In this document: positions 1-8,170 of the stretch, piece by piece
Position numbering within the stretch: the stretch's first letter is position 1
How the letters are laid out: each line of letters begins with the position of its first letter
From: Mesorhizobium sp. M1D.F.Ca.ET.043.01.1.1
GTDB taxonomy: Bacteria > Pseudomonadota > Alphaproteobacteria > Rhizobiales > Rhizobiaceae
Assembly: GCF_003952385.1 (NCBI RefSeq)
Contig: NZ_CP034444.1
Span: 6,957,001-7,021,000 of the forward strand
Direction of reading: 5' to 3'
Length of the DNA: 64,000 bases
Position numbers and translations under genes: made by a program
The notes under the pieces: generated by a model
What the model saw: only the letters and a program-made list of their open reading frames with translations
Told to the model about the DNA's origin: nothing
The model's database searches: none

Positions 1-285
1 AAAGCTGCGGTCGCTGAGGCAGCGCCGCAGCCGATTGATCCTGGCGAAGATGTCTCTCAGCCCGTGTTCACCACCGCTGAAGTAGCATCCGACGCCAACA
101 ACATGATCATGCCCGACATATCGCTTCCTGAGCCCGCAACGCTTGAGGAAGCATCGGTTCCGGATGCATCGCACGCACCGCCTCGCCGCAGGAAGCGGTG
201 GCAGAAAGATGTTCCTCTGCCGCGCGGTGAACGATGGAAGCGGCGCCTCCCGCGGGTGCTGCGCCAGACCCGGGCTGTGCGGTAG
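1..285 (+). CDS. C-terminal end of an unrecognised protein (5' partial)
   Basis: An open frame runs from the first base of the window to a TAG at 283-285, so only the last 94 residues of a longer protein are present. The piece is acidic and proline-rich at first. It ends in a strongly basic tail (PRRRKRWQKD, then ERWKRRLPRVLR) of the kind seen in nucleic-acid-binding proteins. I do not recognise the family. The absence of stops and the sensible composition make it more likely coding than the antisense frame over the same bases. From 286 to 494 I see no gene. Confidence 0.45.
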   Translation, partial: KAAVAEAAPQPIDPGEDVSQPVFTTAEVASDANNMIMPDISLPEPATLEEASVPDASHAPPRRRKRWQKDVPLPRGERWKRRLPRVLRQTRAVR

Positions 286-494
286 GTCGACTGCGCCACG
301 ATTGAAGCTGCAGTGCCGAACTGTCCCATGACAAACGAAGGAAAAACGCTGAGCCTGGAATAGACCAGCACGGAACTATCGCCGCGTGCTAATTTTTGAA
401 TTTGAAGTTCCTTAGCCCGCCTCGCTGATCGGCCTATTCTCAATCGAAGCGACGCAGCTGCGGGTCCACAATCAACGCCATCGAGAGACCTTTG

Positions 495-1463
495 ATGACA
501 AAGCGGGCTTTGGTGATTGGAGGCTCTGGTTTTGTCGGGGGCCATTTGGTTCCCGCACTGCTCCACGACCAATTTCACGTCAGCGTGCTCAACCGTGGGC
601 ATAAAGTCACGGGAGGCGCGGAGCAATTGACGGCGGACCGTACCGATGGTGATCAGCTCTTTCAGATCGCTCAACAGGTGCCCGGGTTTGACGTCGTCTT
701 CGATACGTCTTCTTATAATTTCCAAAGCACAAAAACCGCCTGGGATGCCTTTTCTGGCGTGACACAGCGCTGGATTCACCTTAGCAGCGCGGCTGTCTAC
801 AAAGAGACACCAGGTAGATGCCCTGCCGAGGGCGATCCTATCGGTGGAGCAGCAATATGGGCGGACTATGGTTTCGAAAAGGCCGCCGCTGACGCATTTC
901 TCACAGACCAGGCAGAACGGCTCCCGGTTACAATTTTTCGTCCCCCTTATCTGTATGGGCCAGGCAATGACAACGACCGGGAATCGTTCATATGGGCGCG
1001 CTGCCTACAGGGGCGGCCAGTCATAATCCCCAAAAACGGTGAAACGCGGATCCAGTTTCTACATGCCGAGGATCTCGCTGACATTATGGTCCACGCTTCG
1101 ACGTCAGAAGCGCGCGGCGCGCAAGTATTCAATGTCGCAAGTGAGGAGCGCATGAGTTTGAGGGAGTGGGTCAACTTAGTCGCAACTGCCGCCGGCTTCG
1201 CTGATCCCGGTATTCTCGCCGGAGATCAAGCTGATGACTATATGCCGCGTCAGTATTTTCCATTCCGGGATTATCCCTGCTGCGTCGATGTCCAATTCCT
1301 GATGAAGAGCTTCGAATGGCGGCCGCGTCTTGGCCTATTCGACGGATTTCGTCAGACATTCGAAACACAAGACATCCAACATTTGGCGAGTAAGCCTCTC
1401 GACAGCGAGACAGAGCAGACGATTCTCGCGCGGATACAGAGCTGCGATCTAACCCACCTTTGA
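495..1463 (+). CDS. NAD-dependent epimerase/dehydratase (extended SDR)
   Basis: A 322-residue soluble oxidoreductase of the extended short-chain dehydrogenase type. The nucleotide-binding glycine motif GGSGFVGGHL lies at about residues 8-17, a strand ending in FDVVFDTSS follows near residue 75, and there is a conserved FRPPYLYGPG segment near 150. The usual YxxxK pair appears as YGFEK, with Y and K in the correct spacing. Proteins of this kind act on nucleotide-sugar or isoprenoid-like substrates, but the substrate here cannot be told. ATG at 495 is preferred over the TTG three bases earlier. It stands alone: the next gene on this strand is 0.7 kb away, and no operon is visible. Confidence 0.85.
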   Translation: MTKRALVIGGSGFVGGHLVPALLHDQFHVSVLNRGHKVTGGAEQLTADRTDGDQLFQIAQQVPGFDVVFDTSSYNFQSTKTAWDAFSGVTQRWIHLSSAAVYKETPGRCPAEGDPIGGAAIWADYGFEKAAADAFLTDQAERLPVTIFRPPYLYGPGNDNDRESFIWARCLQGRPVIIPKNGETRIQFLHAEDLADIMVHASTSEARGAQVFNVASEERMSLREWVNLVATAAGFADPGILAGDQADDYMPRQYFPFRDYPCCVDVQFLMKSFEWRPRLGLFDGFRQTFETQDIQHLASKPLDSETEQTILARIQSCDLTHL

Positions 1464-1560
1464 CGCTGGAGTTATGGCTTGACAGCGCAACCTTCCAAAT
1501 AGGGGTTGGCGGAGGTACCTGGGCATCGGATCACCAGTGATTTGCTTGCCAAGGTGGGTT

Positions 1561-2034
1561 TCAATCTGAGCCGCGGGGGAATTTGGCGGCCAGGTAGGAG
1601 CAAGCGCTGAACCGGCTAGAGCCGGCCGAAATGACCTGAGCTACGGAGCTTCGCCAGCAGGATGCTGGCCGTTCCGCGGCAGTCAACCCTCGCTGCTCAC
1701 TCAGCGGAGACGCATTCCAGGCAGCCAATTCTGCCACCAAAGGAGTGGTGTCTCCGTTTATCGACGCGCATCTGAGTTGTCCGTTCCTCCCCATCACGAT
1801 TATTGCTGTGCCGGTCACGCCATATCCGATCGCAGCCATCCGCTCAACGCAGGTATCGCCGTCGATGCGAACATCGAACAGAACCGACCCTGCGGTTTTT
1901 TCCGCGGCGTCAGCTACACGATCACCGAACGGTCGATTGAGGCCGCCCTCGATGTTGCCGAGTGACTGCTCAAACAACGCCAATTCAACATGCTCCGCCA
2001 CCATGGCTGCGAGAGTGCGCGCCGGCCGGCGCAA
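1561..2034 (-). CDS. possible hypothetical protein, perhaps a decayed gene
   Basis: This minus-strand frame has protein-like composition only in its first two-thirds (HVELALFEQSLGN, then FDVRIDGDTCVERM and TGTAIIVMGRNGQL). The C-terminal part is arginine- and serine-rich, like out-of-frame sequence. I know no family for it. The opposite strand gives the serine/proline-rich translation typical of a shadow. It may be a remnant whose ends are lost. The rest of 1464-2190 holds nothing I can support. Confidence 0.27.
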   Translation of the reverse strand: MRRPARTLAAMVAEHVELALFEQSLGNIEGGLNRPFGDRVADAAEKTAGSVLFDVRIDGDTCVERMAAIGYGVTGTAIIVMGRNGQLRCASINGDTTPLVAELAAWNASPLSEQRGLTAAERPASCWRSSVAQVISAGSSRFSACSYLAAKFPRGSD

Positions 2035-2190
2035 TCGGCAAGACGCCAGCGCTGATTATCCACACGCCAGGCATTCATGCGGCAAGGGAGGCCGCCGTTC
2101 TGGCTAGGCACATTTTTCGCGCGTCGGAGAGACCTTGTAAGATTAGCTCCGACTAATATGCTATAGGCAAAATGGTGAGGGGCCAGTTCC

Positions 2191-2592
2191 ATGAAGCAGT
2201 TGCTAAGACACATCGCATTGGCGTGGCTTGTGCTGCCTGGCGATGCAGACGCCCATGATTGGTATACGGGCAAGACTGATCCCGTTCTTCACTATGACTG
2301 CTGCGGAAACAAGGATTGCCACCCGATCGATTCCAACGACGTCAGGATGACTAAGGACGGCTATTTCGTCAGGCTGCCGCGCCCCGCCTACTTGAACGAA
2401 CCCCAGGAAGCGGAGTGGTTTATCCCCAGAGAACGTGTCCAGACCTCGCCTGATGATCGATACCATATCTGGGAGCGTCTGATGACGTTTTATCGAACGA
2501 TCACTCCCCATATGCAGTTCGAGGCCTATCACAGATTCAGGTGGACGTGCTTCTTCGCGCCGATGGGCACTGGCTCGATCCGATCGGAATGA
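2191..2592 (+). CDS. small secreted protein of a rhizobial conserved family
   Basis: 133 residues. A short N-terminal hydrophobic signal (MKQLLRHIALAWLVLPG) ends at about residue 20, just before HDWYTG, so the mature protein probably starts there and lies in the periplasm. The core has paired cysteines in YDCCGNKDCHP and a second cysteine in the C-terminal TCFFAP, suggesting a disulfide-stabilised fold. Similar HDWY...CCG..DC proteins are common in rhizobia (recalled from general knowledge, not searched) and their function is unknown to me. The segment between residues 95 and 122 (ERLMTFYRTITPH) does not look like the rest, so the C-terminus may contain an insertion. A purine-rich stretch precedes the ATG. 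Confidence 0.6.
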   Translation: MKQLLRHIALAWLVLPGDADAHDWYTGKTDPVLHYDCCGNKDCHPIDSNDVRMTKDGYFVRLPRPAYLNEPQEAEWFIPRERVQTSPDDRYHIWERLMTFYRTITPHMQFEAYHRFRWTCFFAPMGTGSIRSE

Positions 2593-2861
2593 GATCTGCT
2601 TCCAGCTTATGATCCACTACCAATCGCTCGGATGCGGATCTACCGTCCGCTGCCCTCGGGCGCGTGCAGGCGCGGCTGCAGCGCAAAAAGCACCCGTCGT
2701 ACGCCTCTTTCTGAGTCGCGTCAGCCTCCGTTCCTGCGTGTCAGCCCAAACTGATTTCGAACGCGAGCAAGCATCGGTCGGAATGCCGCCTGCGTTGCGG
2801 CGGCCGAACCCATGGACATACTGAATTGCGAATTCGAACCATTCCAGAATTGGAGAAGACG

Positions 2862-3128
2862 ATGAGATTTTCGAGAAGGAGGTTTGGCGCCCTCGTGGCC
2901 GCTTTTGCGGTGTCCTTGGTTGCTTCTTCCGCCCCTTTCGGGGCCAAGGCGCGCAGTCCGGACGCGGGTAAGCTGCCGTCCAAAATTCCGGAAGGCACTG
3001 TGCTTCGCATCGGCGATCCCACCAACGATCGACAAGGCCGCATTGGCTTTGAGCTAGACGCAAAGCGACAAGCTGCGGGATTGGCGATCCTCATCCCGTC
3101 ATCCTCGCCGTCGCCCCGTTCGCTTTGA
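2862..3128 (+). pseudogene. truncated ABC-type substrate-binding protein (sulfonate/nitrate type), leader only
   Basis: The frame opens with a twin-arginine export signal (MRFSRRRFGALV and a hydrophobic stretch ending SSAPFGAKA) and continues into IPEGTVLRIGDPT. That is the usual first strand of NMT1/SsuA-like periplasmic binding proteins. Recognisable sequence stops near residue 56, where a full protein would have over 300. The remaining residues are unrelated filler that runs into the 3' end of repC on the other strand (shared bases 3091-3128). Only the first sixth of the gene survives, so an insertion or deletion joined it to the replication region. Confidence 0.6.
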
Positions 3129-4296
3129 GCGCCGCCATCAGCATCGGCCCGACAGAGAACTGCCCTGCCGTCGCCTTTTCGGTCAGTACCCGCAAATAGC
3201 CGCCGGCCGAGTTGATGTGCTGCGCCCTTTGCAGGATGCAGGCAATCACGATCGCCGCGATCTCCTGGCCCATCACATGGCAAGCCTCCTCATACGCTGA
3301 CGGCGAAACGCCCAGATATCCCCTCACCTGGGAGGCGGTTATCATGAGATCGCGCCAATTGCTGATCCCATCGACGGCGTAGTCTGCAATTTCGGGGCAG
3401 GCCTTCAACACAAGCCCCAGCGGATACGTTTTTTGGGGCTCTGCGGTTCTCGTCCTGGGCTCGGCCGTTGCCCCGCTTTTCTCTAAAGCAGGTTCAAATT
3501 CAAAAATAGAGTCGGTATTTGAATCAGATTGCTGCCGCTCGTTTTGAGAGTCATTGCCGCTCGGATTCGTGGATTTCATATGGGTTTCCAGCAGCTTATC
3601 AACATCATCGCGCAAGGCGGCCAGATCGGCAACGATAGGCTCTAGCTCGGCAATGCCAGCTCGGCGCGGAATTGCCTCCACGACGACGCGGAACCGCTTC
3701 CATAGGCCTCGCCAGTCGCCCGGGACACCTTCGTCAAGGGCCGCGTCTATGAGCTTGTGGATGTCACGGCGGTGCAAGGTGATCCGCTCGCGCATAAGCC
3801 TGAGCGCCCGGTTGTCGGCACGAACACGCTCAGCGGCCGCCTCGAACTCGTAAGCACGGGCCAGCAGCGGCGCCAGGGAGAAGCCGAAGGCTTCCTCGAT
3901 CTCCCCTCCCCGGCCCTTGCGGGCGTAACGCTTGCCGTTCGGGCTATCCCGACGGATGATCAGCCCGCAGTCACCAAGAGCCGCTAGGTGTCGTCTGACG
4001 GTGGGCTCCGGCATTCCGTGCGCCCTGAGCGACAACTGTGCGTTCGAGGGAAAGACGATGAGGTCGTTCTCCTCACTCAATTCACTGTCAGGGTAGAAAG
4101 ACAGCAACGCATTCAGGACGGCCAGAGCACGATCGCCGATGCCGACGATGCTCTTGCCTTCGCAGAGGTTGCGGTAGATCTGCCACTTGTCGACGACCCT
4201 GCCTTTGGGGATCTCACGTGACTCGTTTTGCGCCGCCAGCATGGCAAGCGACATCGGCCGCCGCCCAAAGGGCGTCGTTGCAATACCCGTCTCCAT
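3091..4296 (-). CDS. repC: replication initiator RepC
   Basis: Initiator of the repABC replication system: it binds the origin, which lies inside its own gene, and is rate-limiting for replication (family knowledge). The 401-residue protein starts with the typical METGIATTPFGRRPMS and has a winged-helix-like N-terminal domain (residues about 20-150). A charged coiled segment follows, then a variable serine/asparagine-rich linker, and a C-terminal domain with CPEIADYAVDG and VSPSAYEEA motifs. ATG at 4296 is preferred to the TTG at 4314 because GGAAG sits just upstream and RepC proteins start at this point. It is the last gene of repABC, separated from repB by the ctRNA gene, which should control its translation. 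Confidence 0.95.
   Translation of the reverse strand: METGIATTPFGRRPMSLAMLAAQNESREIPKGRVVDKWQIYRNLCEGKSIVGIGDRALAVLNALLSFYPDSELSEENDLIVFPSNAQLSLRAHGMPEPTVRRHLAALGDCGLIIRRDSPNGKRYARKGRGGEIEEAFGFSLAPLLARAYEFEAAAERVRADNRALRLMRERITLHRRDIHKLIDAALDEGVPGDWRGLWKRFRVVVEAIPRRAGIAELEPIVADLAALRDDVDKLLETHMKSTNPSGNDSQNERQQSDSNTDSIFEFEPALEKSGATAEPRTRTAEPQKTYPLGLVLKACPEIADYAVDGISNWRDLMITASQVRGYLGVSPSAYEEACHVMGQEIAAIVIACILQRAQHINSAGGYLRVLTEKATAGQFSVGPMLMAALKANGATARMTG
3480..3590. other. candidate replication origin inside repC
   Basis: A markedly AT-rich stretch in an otherwise GC-rich gene, coding for the low-complexity linker of RepC (serine/asparagine/glutamine-rich). In studied repABC plasmids the origin lies in such an AT-rich part of repC; placing it here is inference. 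Confidence 0.4.
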
Positions 4297-4357
4297 TTCT
4301 TCCTTCACCTTCAATTAGGCAAAAGAAATTCGTCCGCCGAACCGGCGCTTAAAACGC

Positions 4358-4386
4358 TTGACACTGATTCGCGGAAATGAGATTCT
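4358..4386 (+). promoter_or_regulatory. promoter of the antisense ctRNA
   Basis: A perfect -35 box TTGACA (4358-4363) is followed after 17 bases by GATTCT (4381-4386) as a weak -10. It points opposite to repABC and directly into the short RNA that ends at the hairpin at 4409-4437. Confidence 0.65.
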
Positions 4387-4392
4387 CGAATT

Positions 4393-4446
4393 GTCTAGAG
4401 ACGAGAAGGGCTTCCGCTACGGTGACGTTCGGGGGCCTTTTTCTTT
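4393..4446 (+). ncRNA. antisense counter-transcribed RNA of repABC (ctRNA/incA type)
   Basis: In repABC replicons a small RNA of about 50-60 nt, encoded opposite to the operon between repB and repC, pairs with the repC leader and limits RepC synthesis, and it sets incompatibility. Here the 156-bp repB-repC gap contains a strong outward promoter and, about 15 nt after the expected start, a stem-loop followed by T runs. That would give an RNA of about 50 nt. The start is inferred from the promoter position. Confidence 0.75.
4409..4446 (+). terminator. rho-independent terminator of the ctRNA
   Basis: GGCTTCCG (4409-4416) pairs with CGGGGGCC (4430-4437), allowing two G-U pairs, around a 13-base loop. 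TTTTTCTTTT follows. The same bases form the repC leader structure on the other strand. Confidence 0.75.
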
Positions 4447-4452
4447 TGCGGT

Positions 4453-5451
4453 TTACTCCTGCTTCGGTTTCCTGTTTGCCTGCCAGTCGGCATAGAGGTC
4501 GTCCAGCCGTTCTGTCAGATATGCGCCGAAGCCCTCATCGGCTTCGGCAGTCCTGAGAGAGAGCGTATATGCCCTCCCGGTGTCCTTGATCTTTGCCGCG
4601 ACCTTGCCGCCGTTCGGTCTCCACTCCCTGATTATCTGTTCTCGCTGCGGCTTCTTCGAAACCTCAGCCAAAACTATCATGAAGCGTTCGTCCGAGCCCA
4701 AGGCCTCGAATTCGGGTCTGTGGGTGGCATTTCTTGCGGCTTCCAGCGCTTTGGAATCAGTGATCTTTTCGGCAATATCCATCCACCTACGGCGGCCCAT
4801 AGAGGGTGCGGCACCGATGGCTTTGACCAGGCTGCCCGGAATGCCCCTGGCGACGGACAACAGTTTCGACAGTTCCGTCTTGTCAGTGCTTAACGCCTGC
4901 ATGATCAGATCGCGGCCGAACCCGTGTGTTTCGAGGCTTAAGGCGAAGACCGCTCTCTCGATGTAAGAGAGATCCTTTCTCGCAGTGTTTTCGATGCCTT
5001 GTGCGACGACGAGTTCATTGTCCGATAATGGCCTGACAACCGCCCTTACCTTCCGCCTCAGGAGCCGGACAGCGCGAAGCCTCCTATGGCCATAGGCAAC
5101 CTGATATCGTCCTTCGAGATCGGGGTGCTGCCTGACGAGGATGGGCACTTCCTGGCCGTTTTCCTCGATCGACCTCACAATATCGTCCGTAGCGCTTACC
5201 TCGCCGTCGAGGCGATCACGCACGAATGAGCCGTCAATGAGTTCGGGATCGAGTTCGACAACCCTCTCGCCGGACTTCAAAGCTTCTCGAAGTTCTCTGG
5301 CTTCCTGGTCCATGCGGTCGAGGGCAAGTCCCATCGTCCTTACGGGCCCCGCCAGAACACGACCGCCATTCGTCTCTTTGGAAAAGTTGGCCGCGGCCAA
5401 CTCTCGCGTCGTATCGGCAAATATTCCGTTTAGAACGTCTCGCCTGCTCAT
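4453..5451 (-). CDS. repB: partitioning protein RepB (ParB family)
   Basis: DNA-binding partition protein that loads on parS sites and works with RepA to segregate the replicon. It has 332 residues with the ParB N-terminal domain at about 60-150, including IEENGQEVPILVRQHP and the arginine-rich YGHRRLRAVRLL box. A helix-turn-helix region follows (LSYIERAVFALSL, DKTELSKLLSVA), then a C-terminal dimerisation part. The start at 5451 overlaps the repA stop as ATGA, which implies translational coupling; an earlier in-frame start at 5463 is possible. One parS palindrome lies within its first codons. Confidence 0.95.
   Translation of the reverse strand: MSRRDVLNGIFADTTRELAAANFSKETNGGRVLAGPVRTMGLALDRMDQEARELREALKSGERVVELDPELIDGSFVRDRLDGEVSATDDIVRSIEENGQEVPILVRQHPDLEGRYQVAYGHRRLRAVRLLRRKVRAVVRPLSDNELVVAQGIENTARKDLSYIERAVFALSLETHGFGRDLIMQALSTDKTELSKLLSVARGIPGSLVKAIGAAPSMGRRRWMDIAEKITDSKALEAARNATHRPEFEALGSDERFMIVLAEVSKKPQREQIIREWRPNGGKVAAKIKDTGRAYTLSLRTAEADEGFGAYLTERLDDLYADWQANRKPKQE
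5386..5401. promoter_or_regulatory. parS: parS-like palindrome, copy 1 (inside repB)
   Basis: Perfect 16-bp palindrome GTTGGCCGCGGCCAAC in the 5' coding part of repB. It is identical to two copies upstream of repA and close to the centromere sequence known from repABC plasmids. Confidence 0.85.
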
Positions 5452-6662
5452 GGCCGCCCCCATGCCTTTTCGATGCCGGCGAGGATTTCCCCGTTGACTG
5501 CATCAAGGGATTCGATTGCCCTGTCGAATGTTGAGCGGCGGACTTGTCCTCGTTCGATTTCATAGAGTGTCTGTTTCGTAAGCCCGGCATCGGCGATCGC
5601 CGTCGATTTCAGGACTGTCGCCGCCAAAACCTCGTCCCCGAAGAGACTTCTCAGCAGGGCAACGATCTGGGCTTGCGGACCATCGTGCGGCTCATGGCGC
5701 GTTATAACATACCGAATGAAATCGTGGTTCAGATCGCCGCCTGCATTCCGGACGACCGACAGAAGGTCGGAAGTCATGAGCAGAAACTGCGACATTGACG
5801 CCACGTCGACCATCTGAGGATGGACGGTGATCAGAAGCGATGTCGCTGCGCAAACCGCACCAAGTGTCAGGTACCCGAGTTGCGGCGGGCAATCGATCAC
5901 CACAACGTCATAATTGGCTTCGGCTTCGGCCAGGGCCATGCCGACGCGCCGAAAGAAAATTTCGCTATTGCTTGTTTTCCGCTGCTCCATCAGCGCAGTC
6001 GGAGTTTCGTGCTCGAACTCCATCAGTTCCAAATTTCCGGGAACGAGGTCGAGGCCAGCGAAGTACGTTTTTCTGATTATTTCCTTCAGCGGCCGCCGTT
6101 TCTCGTCGTAACGGATCGCACCATAGAGGGTATCGCCTTCCGCAAGATCAAACTCCGGCTGAACACCGAGCATCGACGACAACGAAGCCTGCGGGTCGAG
6201 ATCAACCGCGAGAACGCGATATCCCTGCAGGGCAAGATACTGTGCGAGGTAGATGGATGTCGTTGTCTTTGCACTGCCGCCCTTGAAGTTGGCGACGGCA
6301 ATCGTCTGGAGCTTGTCGCCTCTCTGCCGCCACGGAAGGTAAGTGAGGGCATCCTTCGGCTTGATAGAAGCCATGTACTGACGCAACTCATGAATTTGGG
6401 CGAGTGAGTACGAACGTCGCCCCGTCTGGGACACCTCCGGCGAAGGGCCTTTGCCATCTATTGAAAGCTGCCGTAGATAGCCGTCTGATACTCCGACGAG
6501 CTGAGCGGCCTCGCCGGAGGTGAAAGTCTTCAACAGCTTCTGGGAGGACGGTGGGAATAGGCGCTCTCGCAATAACTGCAGCTGCATAGACAGCTGGCGC
6601 GCATGATGAGCAATTCGCGCGTCGGAAGAAATGGCCGTCGATACGTTTTGAGTCTGCAACAT
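5448..6662 (-). CDS. repA: partitioning ATPase RepA (ParA family)
   Basis: ParA-type ATPase that segregates the replicon with RepB and represses its own operon. It has 404 residues. The N-terminal region carries a MerR-like helix-turn-helix (FTSGEAAQLVGVSDGYLRQL, about residues 48-67). The deviant Walker A motif KGGSAKTT is at about 127, Walker A' VLAVDLDPQAS at about 150, and Walker B VVVIDCPPQLGYLT at about 255. AGGGGA lies seven bases before the ATG. It is the first gene of the operon. A large inverted repeat sits 12-56 bases upstream and two parS palindromes lie 130-220 bases upstream, so RepA/RepB feedback on this promoter is likely. Confidence 0.96.
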   Translation of the reverse strand: MLQTQNVSTAISSDARIAHHARQLSMQLQLLRERLFPPSSQKLLKTFTSGEAAQLVGVSDGYLRQLSIDGKGPSPEVSQTGRRSYSLAQIHELRQYMASIKPKDALTYLPWRQRGDKLQTIAVANFKGGSAKTTTSIYLAQYLALQGYRVLAVDLDPQASLSSMLGVQPEFDLAEGDTLYGAIRYDEKRRPLKEIIRKTYFAGLDLVPGNLELMEFEHETPTALMEQRKTSNSEIFFRRVGMALAEAEANYDVVVIDCPPQLGYLTLGAVCAATSLLITVHPQMVDVASMSQFLLMTSDLLSVVRNAGGDLNHDFIRYVITRHEPHDGPQAQIVALLRSLFGDEVLAATVLKSTAIADAGLTKQTLYEIERGQVRRSTFDRAIESLDAVNGEILAGIEKAWGRP

Positions 6663-6674
6663 CGATTTCCCCTT

Positions 6675-6718
6675 TCGATGCGTTTTTTAGCGGCGAATTG
6701 CTAAAAAACCGTATCGAA
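6675..6718. promoter_or_regulatory. long inverted repeat in the repA promoter region (probable operator)
   Basis: GTTTTTTAGC (6682-6691) and GCTAAAAAAC (6700-6709) form a perfect inverted repeat around 8 bases. Outer arms TTCGAT (6675-6680) and ATCGAA (6713-6718) extend it to about 44 bp. It lies immediately before repA, where RepA is known to bind in related plasmids; operator function is inferred. Confidence 0.55.
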
Positions 6719-6788
6719 GATTGCACGATTCGGTAACCATGCCAAGAACACTTATGATTCAACGGTTTCCGGCGAGCCACGGTCAAAA

Positions 6789-6804
6789 GTTGGCCGCGGC
6801 CAAC
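6789..6804. promoter_or_regulatory. parS: parS-like palindrome, copy 2
   Basis: GTTGGCCGCGGCCAAC, identical to copy 1, 127 bp upstream of repA. Confidence 0.88.
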
Positions 6805-6865
6805 TGCTTCTTTCGTGCGAATCGTTTGACGCCAATAGTGCCTACTGTCGCGGTCGAACTGCAAA

Positions 6866-6881
6866 GTTGGCCGCGGCCAAC
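6866..6881. promoter_or_regulatory. parS: parS-like palindrome, copy 3
   Basis: GTTGGCCGCGGCCAAC, identical to the other two, 77 bp (start to start) from copy 2. No gene is supported between 6663 and 7016. Confidence 0.88.
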
Positions 6882-7016
6882 TCTCCGTTCTAACTTCGCT
6901 TGAAACGAAACCCCGACTCAAACTGCTGGAGCCGACACCGCTGCACTCTCTGCACGAACGCAGCCTCCCACAAGTTTGCTCCAGTGTGCTGGTCGCCACC
7001 TGCGCTGGGCCACTAT

Positions 7017-7297
7017 CCGGGGCGATCGAGCCACCACTGCAGCGCAGTCACCAGCCAGCCGGCGAGCAGCACGAAAACGTCTGTGTCGTCTTGGTGCGGC
7101 CTTATCGACGGACGGGGCAGTATTTCGCTCTCAGGTGCCTTGGGATCGCGCCGGCTCGGGCTCTTGCTCGACCAGCTGTTCGACGCGGAGAGCGGCAATC
7201 ACGCTGCGACGACGGCCGCCAGACGCGAAATCCATCAGCAAAACGGCACAGTCGCGGACGTCGAGATGAGCCAGATCAAACGGCGGCGCGAGTGAAC
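7017..7297 (-). pseudogene. relic of a tyrosine recombinase
   Basis: One minus-strand frame contains DVRDCAVLLMDFASGGRRRS and AALRVEQLVEQEPEP, matching the region around the first catalytic arginine of phage-type integrases (compare LRDRAMLLIGFAGGLRRSE in the intact gene at 8.2-9.3 kb). The sequence then continues in another frame as LPRPSIRPHQDDTDVFVLL and TALQWWLDRPG, the usual next segment. A frameshift therefore separates the two, and the N- and C-terminal parts, including the H..R and tyrosine, are missing. It is a different lineage from the intact neighbour (GGRRRS versus GGLRRSE). Confidence 0.6.
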
Positions 7298-7436
7298 CGG
7301 TCCGTTTTATAGAAGACCCCACATAGAAGCGCTTGATAGGCGCCAGCGGGTGCCAAGATGTAGACCGCCCATCCCCGTTCTGCAGAACGGTACAAGCTAA
7401 TGACAGAGCTGCTCGATTGGATTGTTAAGAGCCCGT

Positions 7437-7660
7437 CTAGCGGCCAAATATAGTTCCGGTTCCCTGAGCCGTCGCGGTCGGCGTCGGAATCGAGTCGAGA
7501 TAGATTGAAGGTCGCCGTTCGGCTATTTCGAGCGCGAGCGAGGTCTTGCCAACCTGGCGTGGTCCAAGCAGCGCGACGGCGGGCATACTGTCCAAATGCG
7601 CCGCTCGATCTGTGAGCCCGCGTGCCGCCGTCGTTTCCGTTGGCGCAGCTAGTCGTGCCG
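7437..7660 (-). pseudogene. N-terminal fragment of an AAA_14/DUF4143-type ATPase
   Basis: The minus strand translates to LTDRAAHLDSMPAVALLGPR followed by QVGKTSLALEIAERRPSIYLD. This is the start of the ATPase family with an AAA_14 domain, with the Walker A GPRQVGKT. After IYLD the frame shifts: DSDADRD, expected next, is in another frame. Nothing recognisable follows. About 60 of some 400 residues remain. Such ATPases are common on plasmids and their function is obscure. Confidence 0.6.
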
Positions 7661-7673
7661 GCCAAGCGGTGGC

Positions 7674-7883
7674 TCATTCATCGCCTGCGAGACCGTCGAA
7701 CGCCTCGATCAGCGCATCGACGATCGCCTGGCCGAGCGCCTGTGCTGTCTCGGCGATCTGGGCTTCGTTTCCATTGCGGGCCGCGGTGGCGAGTTCCGAA
7801 CCCTGATCCGTCAGGATCGCATTGGACCTGTCGATCGCCCATTGCGCAAAATCGTCCCGGCCGTCAATTATCCTGGTTTCCAT
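7674..7883 (-). CDS. small hypothetical protein
   Basis: 69 residues with natural composition: METRIIDGRDDFAQWAIDRS and a long amphipathic, alanine-rich helix (ETAQALGQAIVDALIEAFDG). No family is recognised. A good ribosome-binding site (GGGAG) lies eight bases before the ATG, which supports expression. The next sequence downstream is the ATPase relic, so it may once have been the first gene of a unit now decayed. The 287 bp upstream (7884-8170) hold nothing I can support. Confidence 0.5.
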   Translation of the reverse strand: METRIIDGRDDFAQWAIDRSNAILTDQGSELATAARNGNEAQIAETAQALGQAIVDALIEAFDGLAGDE

Positions 7884-8170
7884 GGATGCCCACTCCCGCG
7901 TTTAGGTTTGTTTAGCCCATTTGGGCTACGACGAAGGTGCGCGATGGGTATTGCGTTCGCGCCAAAACACTCCTCGCTGCTTGCCGCATCAGGCTCGCTG
8001 GGCAATCCTTTGCGCCTGACGTAGATTTCGCTGCTGACTCGCGACATCGGCCGATATGGGACCTATTTCCGTCGTTGAGACTGATCATGCCAGGCCCTTG
8101 ACGGAAAAGAACTCGTTTTCGATCCAAAAGGGCAAGGGGAGGGCCTTCTCTATCTCCTAAGCCACATCTC

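Noticed and set aside
57..779. 240-residue minus-strand frame at the window start
   Set aside because: It is antisense to the partial plus-strand frame and to the epimerase, and its translation is arginine/serine-rich without family features.
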